Of a stretch of DNA of 64,000 bases, positions 32,506-42,930 are shown one piece after another. The DNA comes from Trachythela sp. YZ-2020 (taxonomy: Eukaryota; Cnidaria; Anthozoa; Malacalcyonacea; Clavulariidae). The notes beneath the pieces are model-generated. The model ran no database searches. It was not told the DNA's origin and saw only the letters and a program-made list of their open reading frames with translations. Position numbers and translations under genes: made by a program. The stretch lies in NCBI GenBank assembly GCA_016169945.1, contig JADLSH010000231.1, forward strand, positions 930,001 through 994,000. The letters are read 5' to 3'. Positions within the stretch are counted from its first letter, which is position 1. Every line of letters starts with the position of its first letter.

Positions 32506-32515
32506 TCAGTTTGAA

Positions 32516-33599
32516 GAATTGGAAATTGCTAAATCGTGCTCTGTCATAACAAAAATTATTAATGCTGTATTATTAATGGGCAAAGTATTAATGCTGTATT
32601 TAAATTAATATAATGCTGTAAGTGACTTATCATTTCTAAGGGCTATAACTGTGAAATATTGTCACTGGTCATGAAAATGTGATTTCAGGTTTGGTACGAC
32701 ACAAATAGAAACAGCACAGGCACCAAATTTACCTGTGCTTGGCCCTTGTAAACAGGTAGTCCAAGCAATAAGCATGGATAAATCTGGTAAGGGATGTCAT
32801 TTTATTTGTGTGCAATTACCAAATATATTTCATCCGATATTATATATTGTACTAAACACAAGTATGTGTACTCCTGAAAGACATGAAAAGTCTATGAATA
32901 AATTCCTCTTGAGAAAGCGAGCTAGGATAGCTCTGGTAGCTATGCTGGCAGCTGGCTAGGGTTCTACATCCTCTAACCATCCCCAACATAAACAGTCATT
33001 GATCGCGCTGTGAGAGCACGCTCGCTAAGCATCCTGGGTGCACATATATGGCACTCGTCTGCATACCGCTGAAGGCACTGATCTCAAATATCTGAACAAT
33101 CCAGCATATAAGCAAAAATAATCAGCAACGATAATCTCTGTCTTCCTGACAAAAACTTTTCATTCCATCTTCAAAATAATTCTCTTCAATATTTTCCCAA
33201 AATAATTTATTAATCTTTATTTATAGGACTACAGAGTTCCATGAGTTTTTCACCATTGTATTTGAACTCAACGAAAACAAAGTCCTTTCAACTCAATCAT
33301 ATATGTCGAAAATCAGATAGATTTTTACTTTTAATTTGTTTAATATGGCTACGGGTGAAAAAACTCTCTTGGCAATTGAAAATATACCGGGAGGAATTTT
33401 TAAAATACATGTGCTTTGATACGACACAAAACATATTAAAATTCAACGTTTGCGATCTATCGAATTGACGTAATCGATCGAATTACTTGACGAGCTGTCC
33501 GGCGTGTCAATAACATTACAAGTATTCTTCAAACTAAGAAATATCCAACGCGAGAATATCATCGTCTACCGAATTTATAGATTTTTAGTTCAACAAGAA
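32516..33599. other. non-coding stretch
   Basis: No gene supported. The plus-strand frames at 32735 and 33241 show no domain or family resemblance. Confidence 0.5.
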
Positions 33600-33835
33600 T
33601 AATTTGCTTGTTTCAAGAAAAGTCAGAATGTTATTTTATGACGCAAGAATATCATTCTTGAAATAAGAAAAAAGTCCTCCGGATTATCTTGCCTAGATTA
33701 ATTTTCTTATTTTAAGAAATGTTTTCTTAAAACAAGAACTTTTTTCTTATAATTTTTCTTGACAAGAAATAATTTCTTAAAATGAGAAAAATAATCTAAA
33801 AAATAAGAATTTTATTCTAGACTTTGATTTTTTGC
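33600..33835. repeat. AAGAAA/TTTCTT palindrome cluster
   Basis: About 230 bp of AT-rich sequence made from TTTCTTATTTTAAGAAA-like palindromes and AAGAATAATTT variants in alternating orientation. A low-complexity or foldback region, non-coding. Confidence 0.7.
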
Positions 33836-33947
33836 AGTGCGACTGCGGCTTTAGTTAATCAGAGTATTCTGGACCATACAAGTACATGTACTGTATGTGG
33901 TTGTTCATGGCCGCTATTCTTGCAAATGGGGTCAAAATAGCATTTGT

Positions 33948-34281
33948 CAGAGCCTTTTTTAAGAAATCATCAGTGGGGGGGCCATCATCGAAAGGGGACG
34001 TAACAAGTAGGTGGTGTATTACAGGTGTGGGAAGGCGAAGGGGGTCTGGGGTTGTATTCTTGAGTCTCTGTGGCTTGATTTCCTGCATTTTTAGAGACAA
34101 TTTTTGATATATCCCATCTAAACGGAGCCAGGTTTTGTTGTGAGAATACAGGTCCCTTTTTGGCTTATACTTTGGACAAAAGGGACCTTCACTGGGGGGG
34201 CAAAAATAGCTTACTGGGGGGCCAACATGGGGGCTGGGGGGGGCTTTTGCCCCTCCAGTACATTAGTTAAAAAAGGCCCTG
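33948..34281. mobile_element. hAT-like MITE, 8-bp target duplication
   Basis: 334 bp with inverted ends CAGAGCCTTTTTTAA and TTAAAAAAGGCCCTG. The flanks GCATTTGT (33940-33947 and 34282-34289) are perfect 8-bp direct repeats, the duplication length of the hAT superfamily. G-rich runs in the interior (GGGGGGG) lie next to the inner inverted part. It is homologous along its length to 38194-38561. Confidence 0.88.
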
Positions 34282-34439
34282 GCATTTGTAGCAAGAGATT
34301 TGTAAACAAACTGCTCTCCTGTTTTGGCAATTTGGCCAAAAACGGCCTCCTTGTTTAAAAATAATAAATTTACTCAAAATAATTTCGTGGCAAAAACAGC
34401 TCTAAAATTCTAAAAGGGGCTAAACAGCCCATAATGTGA

Positions 34440-34785
34440 CAAGACGGCCCCAGAGTTGTGTCTTGGCTCCGTCAGAGCCAAAACGAGCCGCTTTCAAATT
34501 GGCCCCCTATGGCTAAAACGGCCCCAGAGTTGCGTTTTGGCCCCTGTCAGGGTGTCAAAACGGCCCCTGTTTAAAAGAGCCCAAACGGCTCCCTGGGGCT
34601 AAAACGGCCGCAGAGTTGTGTTTTGGCCCCTGTCAGGGCCAAAACGGCCCCTCTTTATAAGAGCCCAAATGGCCCCTTGGGGCTAAAACGGCCCCAGAGT
34701 TGTCTTTTGGCCCCTGTCAGGGCCAAATCGGCCCCTCTTTTAAAGAGCCAAAACGGCCCCCTGGGGCCAAAATGGCCCCAAACAA
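34440..34785. repeat. GGCCCC-rich array, right
   Basis: Tandem units of about 100-120 bp built from AAAACGGCCCCAGAGTTGTG, TTTTGGCCCCTGTCAGGGCC and AAACGGCCCC, strongly palindromic. Related in motif, not in exact unit, to the array at 25628-25975. Confidence 0.85.
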
Positions 34786-35671
34786 ATTACTGTGCATGCT
34801 GGCATTAAATTATACGAACATTAAAGACACAACAACTTTCTATCCGAACATTTCCTTTGGATTTCCATGGTCTAAGCATGGACATCATAATTACTGTGAA
34901 ACTACTTCAGCCAATTTTACAAAAGAAATATAAACTACGTCTATACTATAGCTATATTAAAATGGTTTTCAAAATATAGTTTGGTATAAAGCCGTGAACA
35001 AGATTTTGTACAGTAAAACGAATTACCTCATGAAAGATTTGAATTGCAATCTTTCAATACTGTCGCCAAAAACAACCTGCAGTTTGTAAGTCATCAGGTT
35101 TCTTTGAAAAATTTTTTTTACTCAGAAAGCATATTTGTTTTGCCAAATAATTCGGTTGCCAGCAGTTTTACAAGTTCCCATTTGCTTTTCTTGAGCATCT
35201 CAAGTTCTTGCACATCTAATGCCTGCAGATGCAGTGTATTACTAACAGGCATTGTTTTTTTGAAAACTGTAAAACACCTTTACTTTGGCTTTTTTTTTCT
35301 GTTTTCATGTTTTGTTTGGATCTACTGCAACACGCATGCGTTGAAAATTGTTTTTCAACTTCACAAAAATTGGAATTTCATTTGATTGGCTGCCATTTAT
35401 AGTCTAATTTTGTTCTCAAATTTAATTTTCAAGCTTTGCCTAAAATTCCAAAATTGATTACTTATATTTATAATGAGCAAATTTAATTTTATATGTTCAA
35501 TTCTATTTCTCATTTGTTTGGTCTATATAGGCCGCTTTGATCAAGTATTATTCATCTCGAAACTTCTAAAATGCTTAAATTCATGTCGGAATAGTTCAAT
35601 TTCAGTTGGTTCATTTTTTGACGCACGCTTTTCAGCCAATCGAAAATGTTCTTATATTAGATATATATTAT
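34786..35671. other. non-coding stretch
   Basis: AT-rich, no supported gene. The plus-strand frames at 35044 and 35473 have hydrophobic low-information translations. Confidence 0.5.
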
Positions 35672-36695
35672 ATCATCCTGACATCATAGAGCTCGGCTCG
35701 AAGCTATCCTTACATCATAGAGCTCGGCTCGAAGGTTAGCTCGCTCGATATGGAGCTAAGCTATCTCGATATGGAGCTAAGCTCGCTCGATATGGAGGTA
35801 GGCTCGCTCGATATTCAATTATTCAATTTTAGGATTCAATTATTTACTCTTAGGATTCAATGATTCACTCTTAGTCATGGTCATAATCATAATCATAGTC
35901 ATAATCATAGTCATAGTCGTAGTCGTAGTCGTAGTCGTAGTCGTAGTCGTAGTCATAGAAATTGGATTGGTTAACAAGTATATCCGAGATATGCTTTCTC
36001 GGTATGGGTTAAAGAAATGTAAAGTATGGTTAAAAGGTGAAAGAGCTACGCGCTTGACTCGGACAATATATACACCCAAGTGAGTGATGGAGTTTAAGAA
36101 TAATACGCTCTTAGAAGCAGACCCAGAGCAGATCTTATTTACTTTGTTAATTGGGTTGACTCCTCAGATTGGAGGCCTAAAGATTTAGTAATGATGACGC
36201 CAGAGCAACGAGAAGTTTACGAACAAAAAACAAAATATATTCCTATGAAAGCTGAGGATATTGCAAGATTATCACCCGAAGATAGACAAGAATATGAGAA
36301 CTCTATAAAGATACAGAAGTAGACCTTACTAACGCTGTAAAAGAAATTTTAATCAATAAATGTGTTTTAAAAATGAATTTTGTGTGTGCTGTATGTATAT
36401 TGTACAATATTTCTCCGTCCTATAATTATATATTCTTAATTCATGCAAATCCGTGTTCGCCTAACCTCTTAATTACCTCAACCTTTTGTGTCTTGCACGT
36501 GGGAAAGATTACCTTGACAATGCTTATGCTTGTATCTTCGCATCGCTAAAAACTATATTTATATCTTTAAAACTTTATGTTGAAAATTTTATTTTGTAAA
36601 ACCCTATATTAAAAACGTATTTCAGATAAAAAGATTCGATTTTAAATAGTCATTCTTCACTTCTATAGACTTTACTAAATAAATGCTTGGTTATT
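35672..36695 (+). repeat. right arm of the large inverted repeat
   Basis: Inverted partner of 24200-25062. From left to right: GAGCTCGGCTCGAAG units, four CTCGATATGGAGCTAAG-type units, TTAGGATTCAAT repeats, a (CATAAT)/(GTCGTA) run, ATATCCGAGATATGCTT, the AAGTGAGTGATGGAGTTTAAG block, the small ORF at 36191 and an AAAACCCTATATTAAAAACG block. It ends at about 36695, directly next to the start of a separate direct duplication. Confidence 0.85.
36191..36322 (+). CDS. small conserved ORF (43 codons), right-arm copy
   Basis: Counterpart of the 61-codon ORF in the left arm. It starts MMTPEQREVY, lacks four residues in the middle, keeps YIPMKAEDIARLSPEDRQ and stops at IKIQK, where the left copy continues with a basic tail. 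Unrecognised. A preceding frame (35877-36083, ending in IGLVNKYIRDMLSRYGLKKCKV) also has a left-arm counterpart. There a one-base difference gives KVMVKR and a stop, so a second short coding segment may lie upstream. Confidence 0.5.
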   Translation: MMTPEQREVYEQKTKYIPMKAEDIARLSPEDRQEYENSIKIQK

Positions 36696-36700
36696 AAACA

Positions 36701-37920
36701 AATAGGTACGCTATGCGTACATGTATCTGCTCATGGTGATCCCACTGTTGTCATGAGGGACTGATATTCCACAATTCTATTTGGCCCTAAATTTTATAAG
36801 TTACACATATTTTGTACAAAAACATACACTTCGTTCAACCAGTAACTTGTAAAGAATATAAAGAGATTGATATTTAACCCATTAACTGGTAATACCCTAC
36901 CACTGACAAGTAAAATCGTCTGGCATTAGACAGAGTAAAGTACTAAAGTAGGGCTCATCTGGACGCATTGCCAGCTAATGGGTTAAAATAATATATTTTT
37001 ATAAATATCACAAAAATATATATCATACACAGTAGAACAAGGTTTTCATATTAACTGTATCATGACTATGCCAGACAGTTTAGTACATATGACAAATAAA
37101 GTGGCTGATATAAATTTCACTAGCAGAGCATAACATAACATAGCATAACATAACAAATATTTTATTTAATTTTATGATGTCATTGCTGAAACATGTTAGG
37201 TTCACAATCTTCTCGACAGTCCATAATATACTACAATCAGGTATGGGTTTTGTAGATGGAAAATTATTGAGTGTAAATTATATACATTTATTAGACCTAA
37301 CCAGGAACAGCTGCGAAAAATGCAACTATAGGTCCCTGGCAGGAATCGAATCTGCGGCCCTGCGATTCCGGTGCAGCACTCTAACCAACTGAGCTACAGA
37401 GCTACAGAGTCCAGTTGTCGAGCTCTAGCCACAAGTTCATGTATATATACTAGGGTACTGCCATGTTAAGTTGTGGGTAAATATCAAGATTTTGTTCGAG
37501 TGAGATGCCAACAAAATTTTGATATTTACCTATATGTGAGAATATTGTAGATGCATGGATGTTGTCAGAATACCACGTGTCGCTAACACACCCTCGCACA
37601 GTTTCAAAAGCCTTTTTAAACACATTGATACACGACTTCAACATGTGTGGTATTCATGGATGGAGGAACACAAATGAACTATTTATTCCTTATGGATGTG
37701 TTAGCAAATAGGTCATATTATTGAAGTCCATTCATCAGTAGCAAATGTTAACAATGTTGAAAATCAGGAGTATAATTTGTATAAACTATAAAGTATATAT
37801 AAACACAGATTATCAGATCCATACATTGGCTAGAATTGACTAGTCAAAGCTGCAGTGTTCCGTGTTTGTTTGTTCACGCTACAATACAAATATGAGAGTG
37901 ATGTGTAAAGTACAGGCAAA
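36701..37920 (+). repeat. direct duplication, copy 1
   Basis: A diverged copy of 42931-43720 in the same orientation. Shared blocks include GGTACGCTA(T/A)GCGTACATGTAT, AACAAGGTTTTCATATTAA, CAGTCCATAATATACTA and GTAGATGCATGGATGTTGTC. Copy 1 holds an extra insertion (about 37246-37530, including a SINE) that copy 2 lacks. It shows an (ATAAC)n run near 37130-37155. No conserved reading frame is visible. Confidence 0.8.
37255..37460 (-). mobile_element. third SINE copy
   Basis: Related to the SINE at 27592-28106: CCTAACCAGGAACAGCTGCG body, tRNA-like head 37332-37410 with TAGCTCAGTTGGTTAGAG and GGATTCGAACC-like boxes on the minus strand. More diverged, with an ACAGAGCT duplication at the head. 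It sits in an insertion absent from the duplicate at 43330. The insertion also carries a GTAAATATCAA/TTGATATTTAC inverted repeat at 37480-37530. Confidence 0.8.
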
Positions 37921-38070
37921 TGATTGCTTGAAAAAAGACACTAAATATAAGCGATTTAGTAATTTAGAGGAGAATTTGCCTATGGATTTGAATTTCTATG
38001 ATGAAATTATAGGTATGTGATTGTGACACTATCTGCAATAGATGTCATGCCAAAAGGAGTATTGTACAGT
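37921..38070. other. spacer
   Basis: Short AT-rich spacer without features. Confidence 0.4.
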
Positions 38071-38134
38071 AATAATAATAATAATAAAGGTCTTTATTAA
38101 GGACTCAAAAACACCTCTGAGTTTACATCTGAGT
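38071..38134 (-). mobile_element. 3' end of a non-LTR element with (AAT/ATT)n tail
   Basis: The (AAT)n run at 38071-38087, followed by GGTCTTTATTAAGGACTC on the plus strand, is a typical reversed 3' end (tail on the left). It is interrupted by the hAT element at 38135-38900 and resumes as TTTACCGTC at about 38909. Only about 80 bp of the element remain. Confidence 0.6.
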
Positions 38135-38900
38135 CAGGGTTTTTTTTAAGAAAAATTTAGAACTGCACATTTTGTCATACTGTCCCAACATGCCAGGGCC
38201 TTTTTCAAGAAATGGTTAGTGGGGCATCAACGAAACGGGACCTAACAAGAATGTGGTATATTGAGGGTGTGGAGGTGGTTGGGGGTCTGGGGGTCCTCCC
38301 CAGAAAATTTTTGTATTTTTGAGTTTCTGTGGCTTGATTTCCTGCATTTTCAGAGACATTTTTTGAAATATCCCATCTAAACAGACTGAGCTTTTGGTGT
38401 AAAAGCAATGCTTTGTTATAAGAATATCATAACTTTCTTCTGACCTATAAACTTAAGAACTTTTGGACAAAAGGGACCTTCACTGGGAGGATAGTTTACT
38501 GGGGCTAACATTGGGGCTGGGGGGCTTTGGCCCCCCAGTATATTAATTAAAAAAGGCCCTGCGACATGTCATAGCATGAAATTCAACTCGCGCAAATGGC
38601 ACCATTTTTTTCTTATTAAACTTTCATTAACTGATTCTCATCCCTTCAAATAGAAACGATGCTGAAAATTGTCAACAAAAATTATATTGTTGAGTTTTTT
38701 ATGAGAAATTCTGGTACTGCTTTTGTTATTGAAGCTATATGTATTCCATTTATTCCTTCGATTACTTTAGTTTTCTACAATAAATATCCATATCCTGAAA
38801 GTTCGTATTTTTTTCAACTGCACAAAATATTTTTTAGAGTTGCACAAATTGATTTAGAACTGCACATTTTGTGTAGAACTGCACGTTAAAAAAAACCCTG
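38135..38900. mobile_element. hAT-like TIR element
   Basis: 766 bp with ends CAGGGTTTTTTTTAA and TTAAAAAAAACCCTG and perfect 8-bp flanks ATCTGAGT (38127-38134, 38901-38908). The subterminal motif AGAACTGCACATTTTGT occurs near both ends. No transposase. A second, different hAT MITE is nested inside. Confidence 0.85.
38194..38561. mobile_element. nested hAT-like MITE
   Basis: 368-bp relative of 33948-34281 with ends CAGGGCCTTTTTCAAG and TTAAAAAAGGCCCTG. The flanks CAACATGC and CGACATGT match at six of eight positions. Compared with the first copy it has extra sequence in the middle (about 38390-38450). Confidence 0.85.
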
Positions 38901-38919
38901 ATCTGAGTTTACCGTCTTA

Positions 38920-39426
38920 GGCCCTGTTTATATGAGCCCTATACATGAAGGGCTGGCCCTCCTAGGCGAGATCCCGCTTGCTAATACATTTCCCTTTTAA
39001 AATTTGCTTGCGTTTATATGAGAGGAGGGCCAGCCCTACTAGGCGAGATCTCGCTATTGTTTACCCGAGATCTCGCCTAGTAGGGCTGGAAATTTCCCAT
39101 ATAAACGCAAGAGGGAGGGCTAGCCCTCCTAGTAGGGCTGAGTAAGAAAACCTCCGTATCTGTCTCAAACTCGGCTTTTAGAATCTTTTTTCACTTTAAT
39201 TATTTAGCTTTTCAACAATATTCAATTGTATGATAGTTATTAGTTGGAAATTTTTCAGAAAAACGCGATTTTGGTCTTCGTAATAAAATAAATGAGCTGC
39301 AGGGAAGCCATTTAAGTGTTGTTTACGCAAGCGAGCCAGCACTAGCAAGAGGGCTGATTTTTATCATGTAAACACGAGGTGAAAACCAGCCCTACAGGGA
39401 GGGCCAGCCCTCATGTAAACAGGGCC
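38920..39426. mobile_element. Harbinger-type MITE A (TTA target)
   Basis: 507 bp with ends GGCCCTGTTTATATGAG and CATGTAAACAGGGCC and TTA on both sides (38917-38919, 39427-39429). The interior is made of palindromes such as CTAGGCGAGATCTCGC and AGGGCTGG. The 3-bp TTA/TAA duplication is that of the PIF/Harbinger superfamily. Confidence 0.85.
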
Positions 39427-39429
39427 TTA

Positions 39430-40168
39430 GGGCCTGTTTATATGTCCCGTCTAGGCGGGACGGGACGTTTTCATCCCGTCTAGCCGGGAAACTCGCCTAG
39501 GCGGGATGGCGTGTTTATATGGACAAAATACATTGCCGGGATGAAGCCAGTTAAGTGCTTGACGTCATATTTTCTTGCAGAAAGGGATTTAGGGCCTGTT
39601 TATATGATCCCGTCTAGGCGAGACGGGACGTTTCCATCCCGCCTAGCCGGGAAACTCGCTTAGACAGGAATGGCGTGTTTATATGGACAAAATACATTGC
39701 CGGGATGAAGCCAGTTAGGTGCTTGACGTCATATTTTCTTGCAGAAAAGGGATTTACGCGTGCTCAGAAGAAAAGTTCATCCCGCCTGGCCGGGATAGAG
39801 TGTTTATATGGGAATTTTTCGTCCCGGCTAGGCGGGATCCCGGCAACAGACGGCGGGATCCCGGCAACAGACGCCGGGATCCCGTCTAGGCGGGATAGAA
39901 GCGGGATCATATAAACACTCAATAGAGTTTATATTACAGGCGGGATCTCGGCAACTATCCCGTCCCGCCTAGCTGGGATCATATAAACAGGCCCTTAGGC
40001 GGGATAGAGTGTTTATATGGGAATTTTTCGTCCAGGCTAAGCGGGATCCCGGCAACAGACGCCGGGTTCCTGTCTAGGCGGGATAGAAGCGGGATCATAT
40101 AAACACTCAATAGAGTTTATATTACAAGCGGGATCTCGGCAACTGTCCCGTCCCGCCTATAAACAAGA
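39430..40168. mobile_element. Harbinger-type MITE B, outer copy
   Basis: It begins right after the shared TTA of MITE A with GGGCCTGTTTATATGTCCCG and ends in a degraded CTATAAACAAGA before TTA (40169-40171). It is split by an inner copy (39592-39994). The interior consists of CTAGGCGGGATCCCG-type palindromes and GTGTTTATATGG internal copies of the end motif. Confidence 0.75.
39592..39994. mobile_element. Harbinger-type MITE B, inner nested copy
   Basis: 403 bp from GGGCCTGTTTATATGATCCCG to GGGATCATATAAACAGGCCC, flanked by TTA (39589-39591, 39995-39997). It repeats the outer copy's interior (for example ACAAAATACATTGCCGGGAT), so a family member jumped into a relative. Confidence 0.85.
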
Positions 40169-40304
40169 TTATATTTGTACACAATATTGTATTTAATTAA
40201 TGAAATGTGACCACTATAAAATGTGGAATTGCTAAATGTGAAATGAAAATGTGGGTTTAGCCACGTTTATTTTTAGTCAAATTTATTTTAGTATTGAAAA
40301 CTAA

Positions 40305-41524
40305 GGAGGCTCCGATCCCTACAGTTTCCATTAGATATCAGTGTTTGAATTGAAAGCTCTTTGAAAGGTTGTAAGCTTAGAAAACTTAAATTTTTGCGTA
40401 AGCCCTTTATTCCTCGTATATCAAGCAATAATTTCAACACAAGTTTTTTACTCTTGACGTTGCCATGGCGACATGACGTCATCATTTATCTTGGCAGTAG
40501 CCAAAGAAGGTATGATAGCGGAAAATTAAGGTCGGTGACCTACTCTTTTTTTTGCAGAAAGTAAATTATTATGAGATTCTGAGTTTTCTCAGAAATTGTT
40601 TTGAAAATCGCCAGTGTAGTTTTTTTTAAAAGCCAAAATTTAGTTTCACAAAAACTACACTGGCGATTTTTTTAAATTTAAGAATTTAATAGAACTTAGT
40701 ACGTTGAATACATAGTCAAATTTTGGGATGTGGTCACCGGAGAAACGAACGAGAAAAAAGAACCTCAAAATGACATTTTCTGCTCGCGAAAAGCCTAAAA
40801 GAAATACTGACCGATCACGATATAGTGTTTGCGGGCGCATGTTCGAGTCACTCGCTGGCTGTAAAACAGGCTGTTTTTTTCGAAATGGTGTACAATTTAG
40901 AGCAAAATTCTCTTCGTTTTCGTTACCCTTGGTTTGTTGGACCCAAGATTGTTTGTTGGTGGTCTTTTTTCTGGTCTGGTTTGTCGGTGGTTTTCGCATT
41001 GAATTAATCCAACGTCTCTTAATTTGTTTTTATTGTTGAAATCGGTATGAAACCATTCAAAATATTCAAACAATTCCAAATTTTCATAAGACAACTCGTA
41101 ATTAAGTCCTAACTGTCTGTACTGTGGTTGTATGCAGTAGTTTTTAAACTATTGATTGCTTTAAAGAATTATACTACTTTGACAGTTCTAGAGTGCCTTG
41201 AGGAGAGTATAAAATATCATTTTATAATTTTTAGTCTGTAACAAGTCGAAGATTTTGAACATTATAAAAGATAATACTGAACGTAAATACGTAAAAAACA
41301 TACTAAAAGAAAGCTTAGAAACTTCTTAAGAACATACGTACTGTTTGAATTTCAAAGATTTAAGATTATAATGAAAAAGTTGTGGTTTCTTCGCAGATAG
41401 TCTCGAAAATAACTTCCCGCGGCTTTTTTCAAAATTTTACCGGGTCACGAAGATTCCACGCGAGGGTGACGACTGATCTATATAGATCGTGTTTCAAACT
41501 GTACTGTAACTGTAGGGAGCCTCC
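40305..41524. mobile_element. TTAA-type TIR element, 1.2 kb, non-coding
   Basis: 1,220 bp with ends GGAGGCTCC(gat)CCCTACAGT and ACTGTAGGGAGCCTCC, flanked by CTAA (40301-40304) and TTAA (41525-41528). The ends match those of the 9.15-kb element at 50727-59880. Inside is a strong hairpin at 40610-40680 (ATCGCCAGTGTAGTTTTT against its complement). No convincing ORF; the overlapping frames on both strands at 40655-41039 are not family-like. Confidence 0.82.
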
Positions 41525-41528
41525 TTAA

Positions 41529-42930
41529 GTGCATAAACAAGATGCTATATTTTACAATTTAATACGCGTCAATGTTATATTAATCCCCGAGTCGGCGCGA
41601 AGCGCCGTGCGAGGGTACTAATTCCGCTCGGATATTTACGCCCGGGTATGTGAAAACATTGTGGAATGCAAAGTTGTCCGCCATTTTTTTTTGTCATGGA
41701 CAGGACAGGACTGGACCTTTTCGTAAGTTATGCACATGCGCAAGTTCAAGCCGAGAGAAAACTGGTAACTAGCAACATCATGATTGGCTAAGACAACGAT
41801 TCTGTTCTTATATGTTACGTCAGAAAAATAACTGCCATCTTGGCATTTTATTTTTGGCATTGATATGAAAACTTTTTTCAAGTCGGGACATACTAACTTA
41901 CTAAAGTCACTTACTAAAGACTCTCACTTACTAAAGTCAATAGGAAAATAAATCAGTCGAAAGGCCGAGAAAGGAGAGGATTTTCGAGTTTTAAAGCGTT
42001 TTAAACGGGTAAGTGTTTTTTTGGCATACTTGCTTTTGCAGTTTTGCCGTCAATTGGCATGCACTACAGTTTGTGGTTTTGAAAATGCGTAGTTCATCCT
42101 GTGGTCAATAACAACATTGACTAATCTTAAAAAATTGTTTTAGTATTAATTCAAATGCGTTTATTAGTTTATATATAGAATAAGAAATAACATATTTTAT
42201 CTCAAAAAGTTCAAAGTATAAAAATGCTGTTAAAAACAGTTGAAGTTTTATAACAATTTCGAAACGTTTTGTGAGATGTCCAAGATTGAATTTTACAGTA
42301 ATTCAAAGCTAAAAGAAAACAAAATAACATACCTACTTTATATAGTTGGACAATTGGTAATTTTATAGTTAAAAGTAAAAATCTTATCACTATTTTACCA
42401 GTTTGTACAGAAAAGAAAAGAAATATACAGTAATAGTGTAATACAGTGTTCGCTTGCGTGTTACCATGGTTACAGTAATCGATTTAGTACTTCATGTTAC
42501 AATAACTTTTGGGGTGTTTGGTTCTAATAGCGATTGGCGAGGGGATTCTGCATGAATGCATTTCTAGTATGTTGTAATATATCTTACCTTGATCTTCGTC
42601 CTTCGATAGTTCGACTGTTTACTTTTTCTTCAGAAATAGAACCACTAATTTTTGAAGCATTCTTTCCAGTCTTAGTATCTTCGTATTTCCACGTTTTTAT
42701 ACGAATTAAATTTTTTCAATCGCCATGCTGAATTTAAGATCTACCGTGCGTTAACAGGCAAAATTGAATGATGTAATGGCCTTGGAGAACATTACGTCAT
42801 TGCATTGTAAGCCACTTGCTGATTGGTTATCAATTTAAATAAGCTCGTCGCTGAATGTCTATAAGATAACAGCTAACAGCCAACAGCTAACAACACGATG
42901 GCAATATATCTGCATTCGCAGATACAAAAA
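41529..42930. other. non-coding stretch
   Basis: No gene supported. CpG-containing DNA near 41580-41640 (GGCGCGAAGCGCC palindrome) and tandem CTTACTAAAGTCA repeats at about 41897-41940. Confidence 0.5.

Larger units (their letters stand above)
28958..32515 (-). mobile_element. CR1-like non-LTR retrotransposon with 2A motif
   Basis: A 3.55-kb minus-strand element. From 5' to 3': a 2A-bearing N-terminal region with a PHD-type finger, an APE endonuclease, RT, a C-terminal domain, a 3' untranslated region and a terminal (AAT)5 microsatellite (28958-28972 on the plus strand). Several frameshifts separate the blocks, so the copy is dead. Non-LTR elements of this type move by target-primed reverse transcription. 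No clear target duplication is visible, and the 5' end is placed only approximately. Confidence 0.92.

Noticed and set aside
35840..36083. Thr/Met-rich and Ile/Val-rich ORFs on the two strands
   Set aside because: Mostly microsatellite translation; only the last ~30 plus-strand codons have a counterpart in the other arm, and there the frame differs.
24200..36695. Polinton/Maverick element
   Set aside because: Long inverted arms fit, but no polymerase B, integrase, ATPase or capsid gene is present between them.
40655..41039. Overlapping ~110-codon frames inside the 1.2-kb TTAA element
   Set aside because: Present on both strands over the same bases with no family resemblance; not supported as genes.
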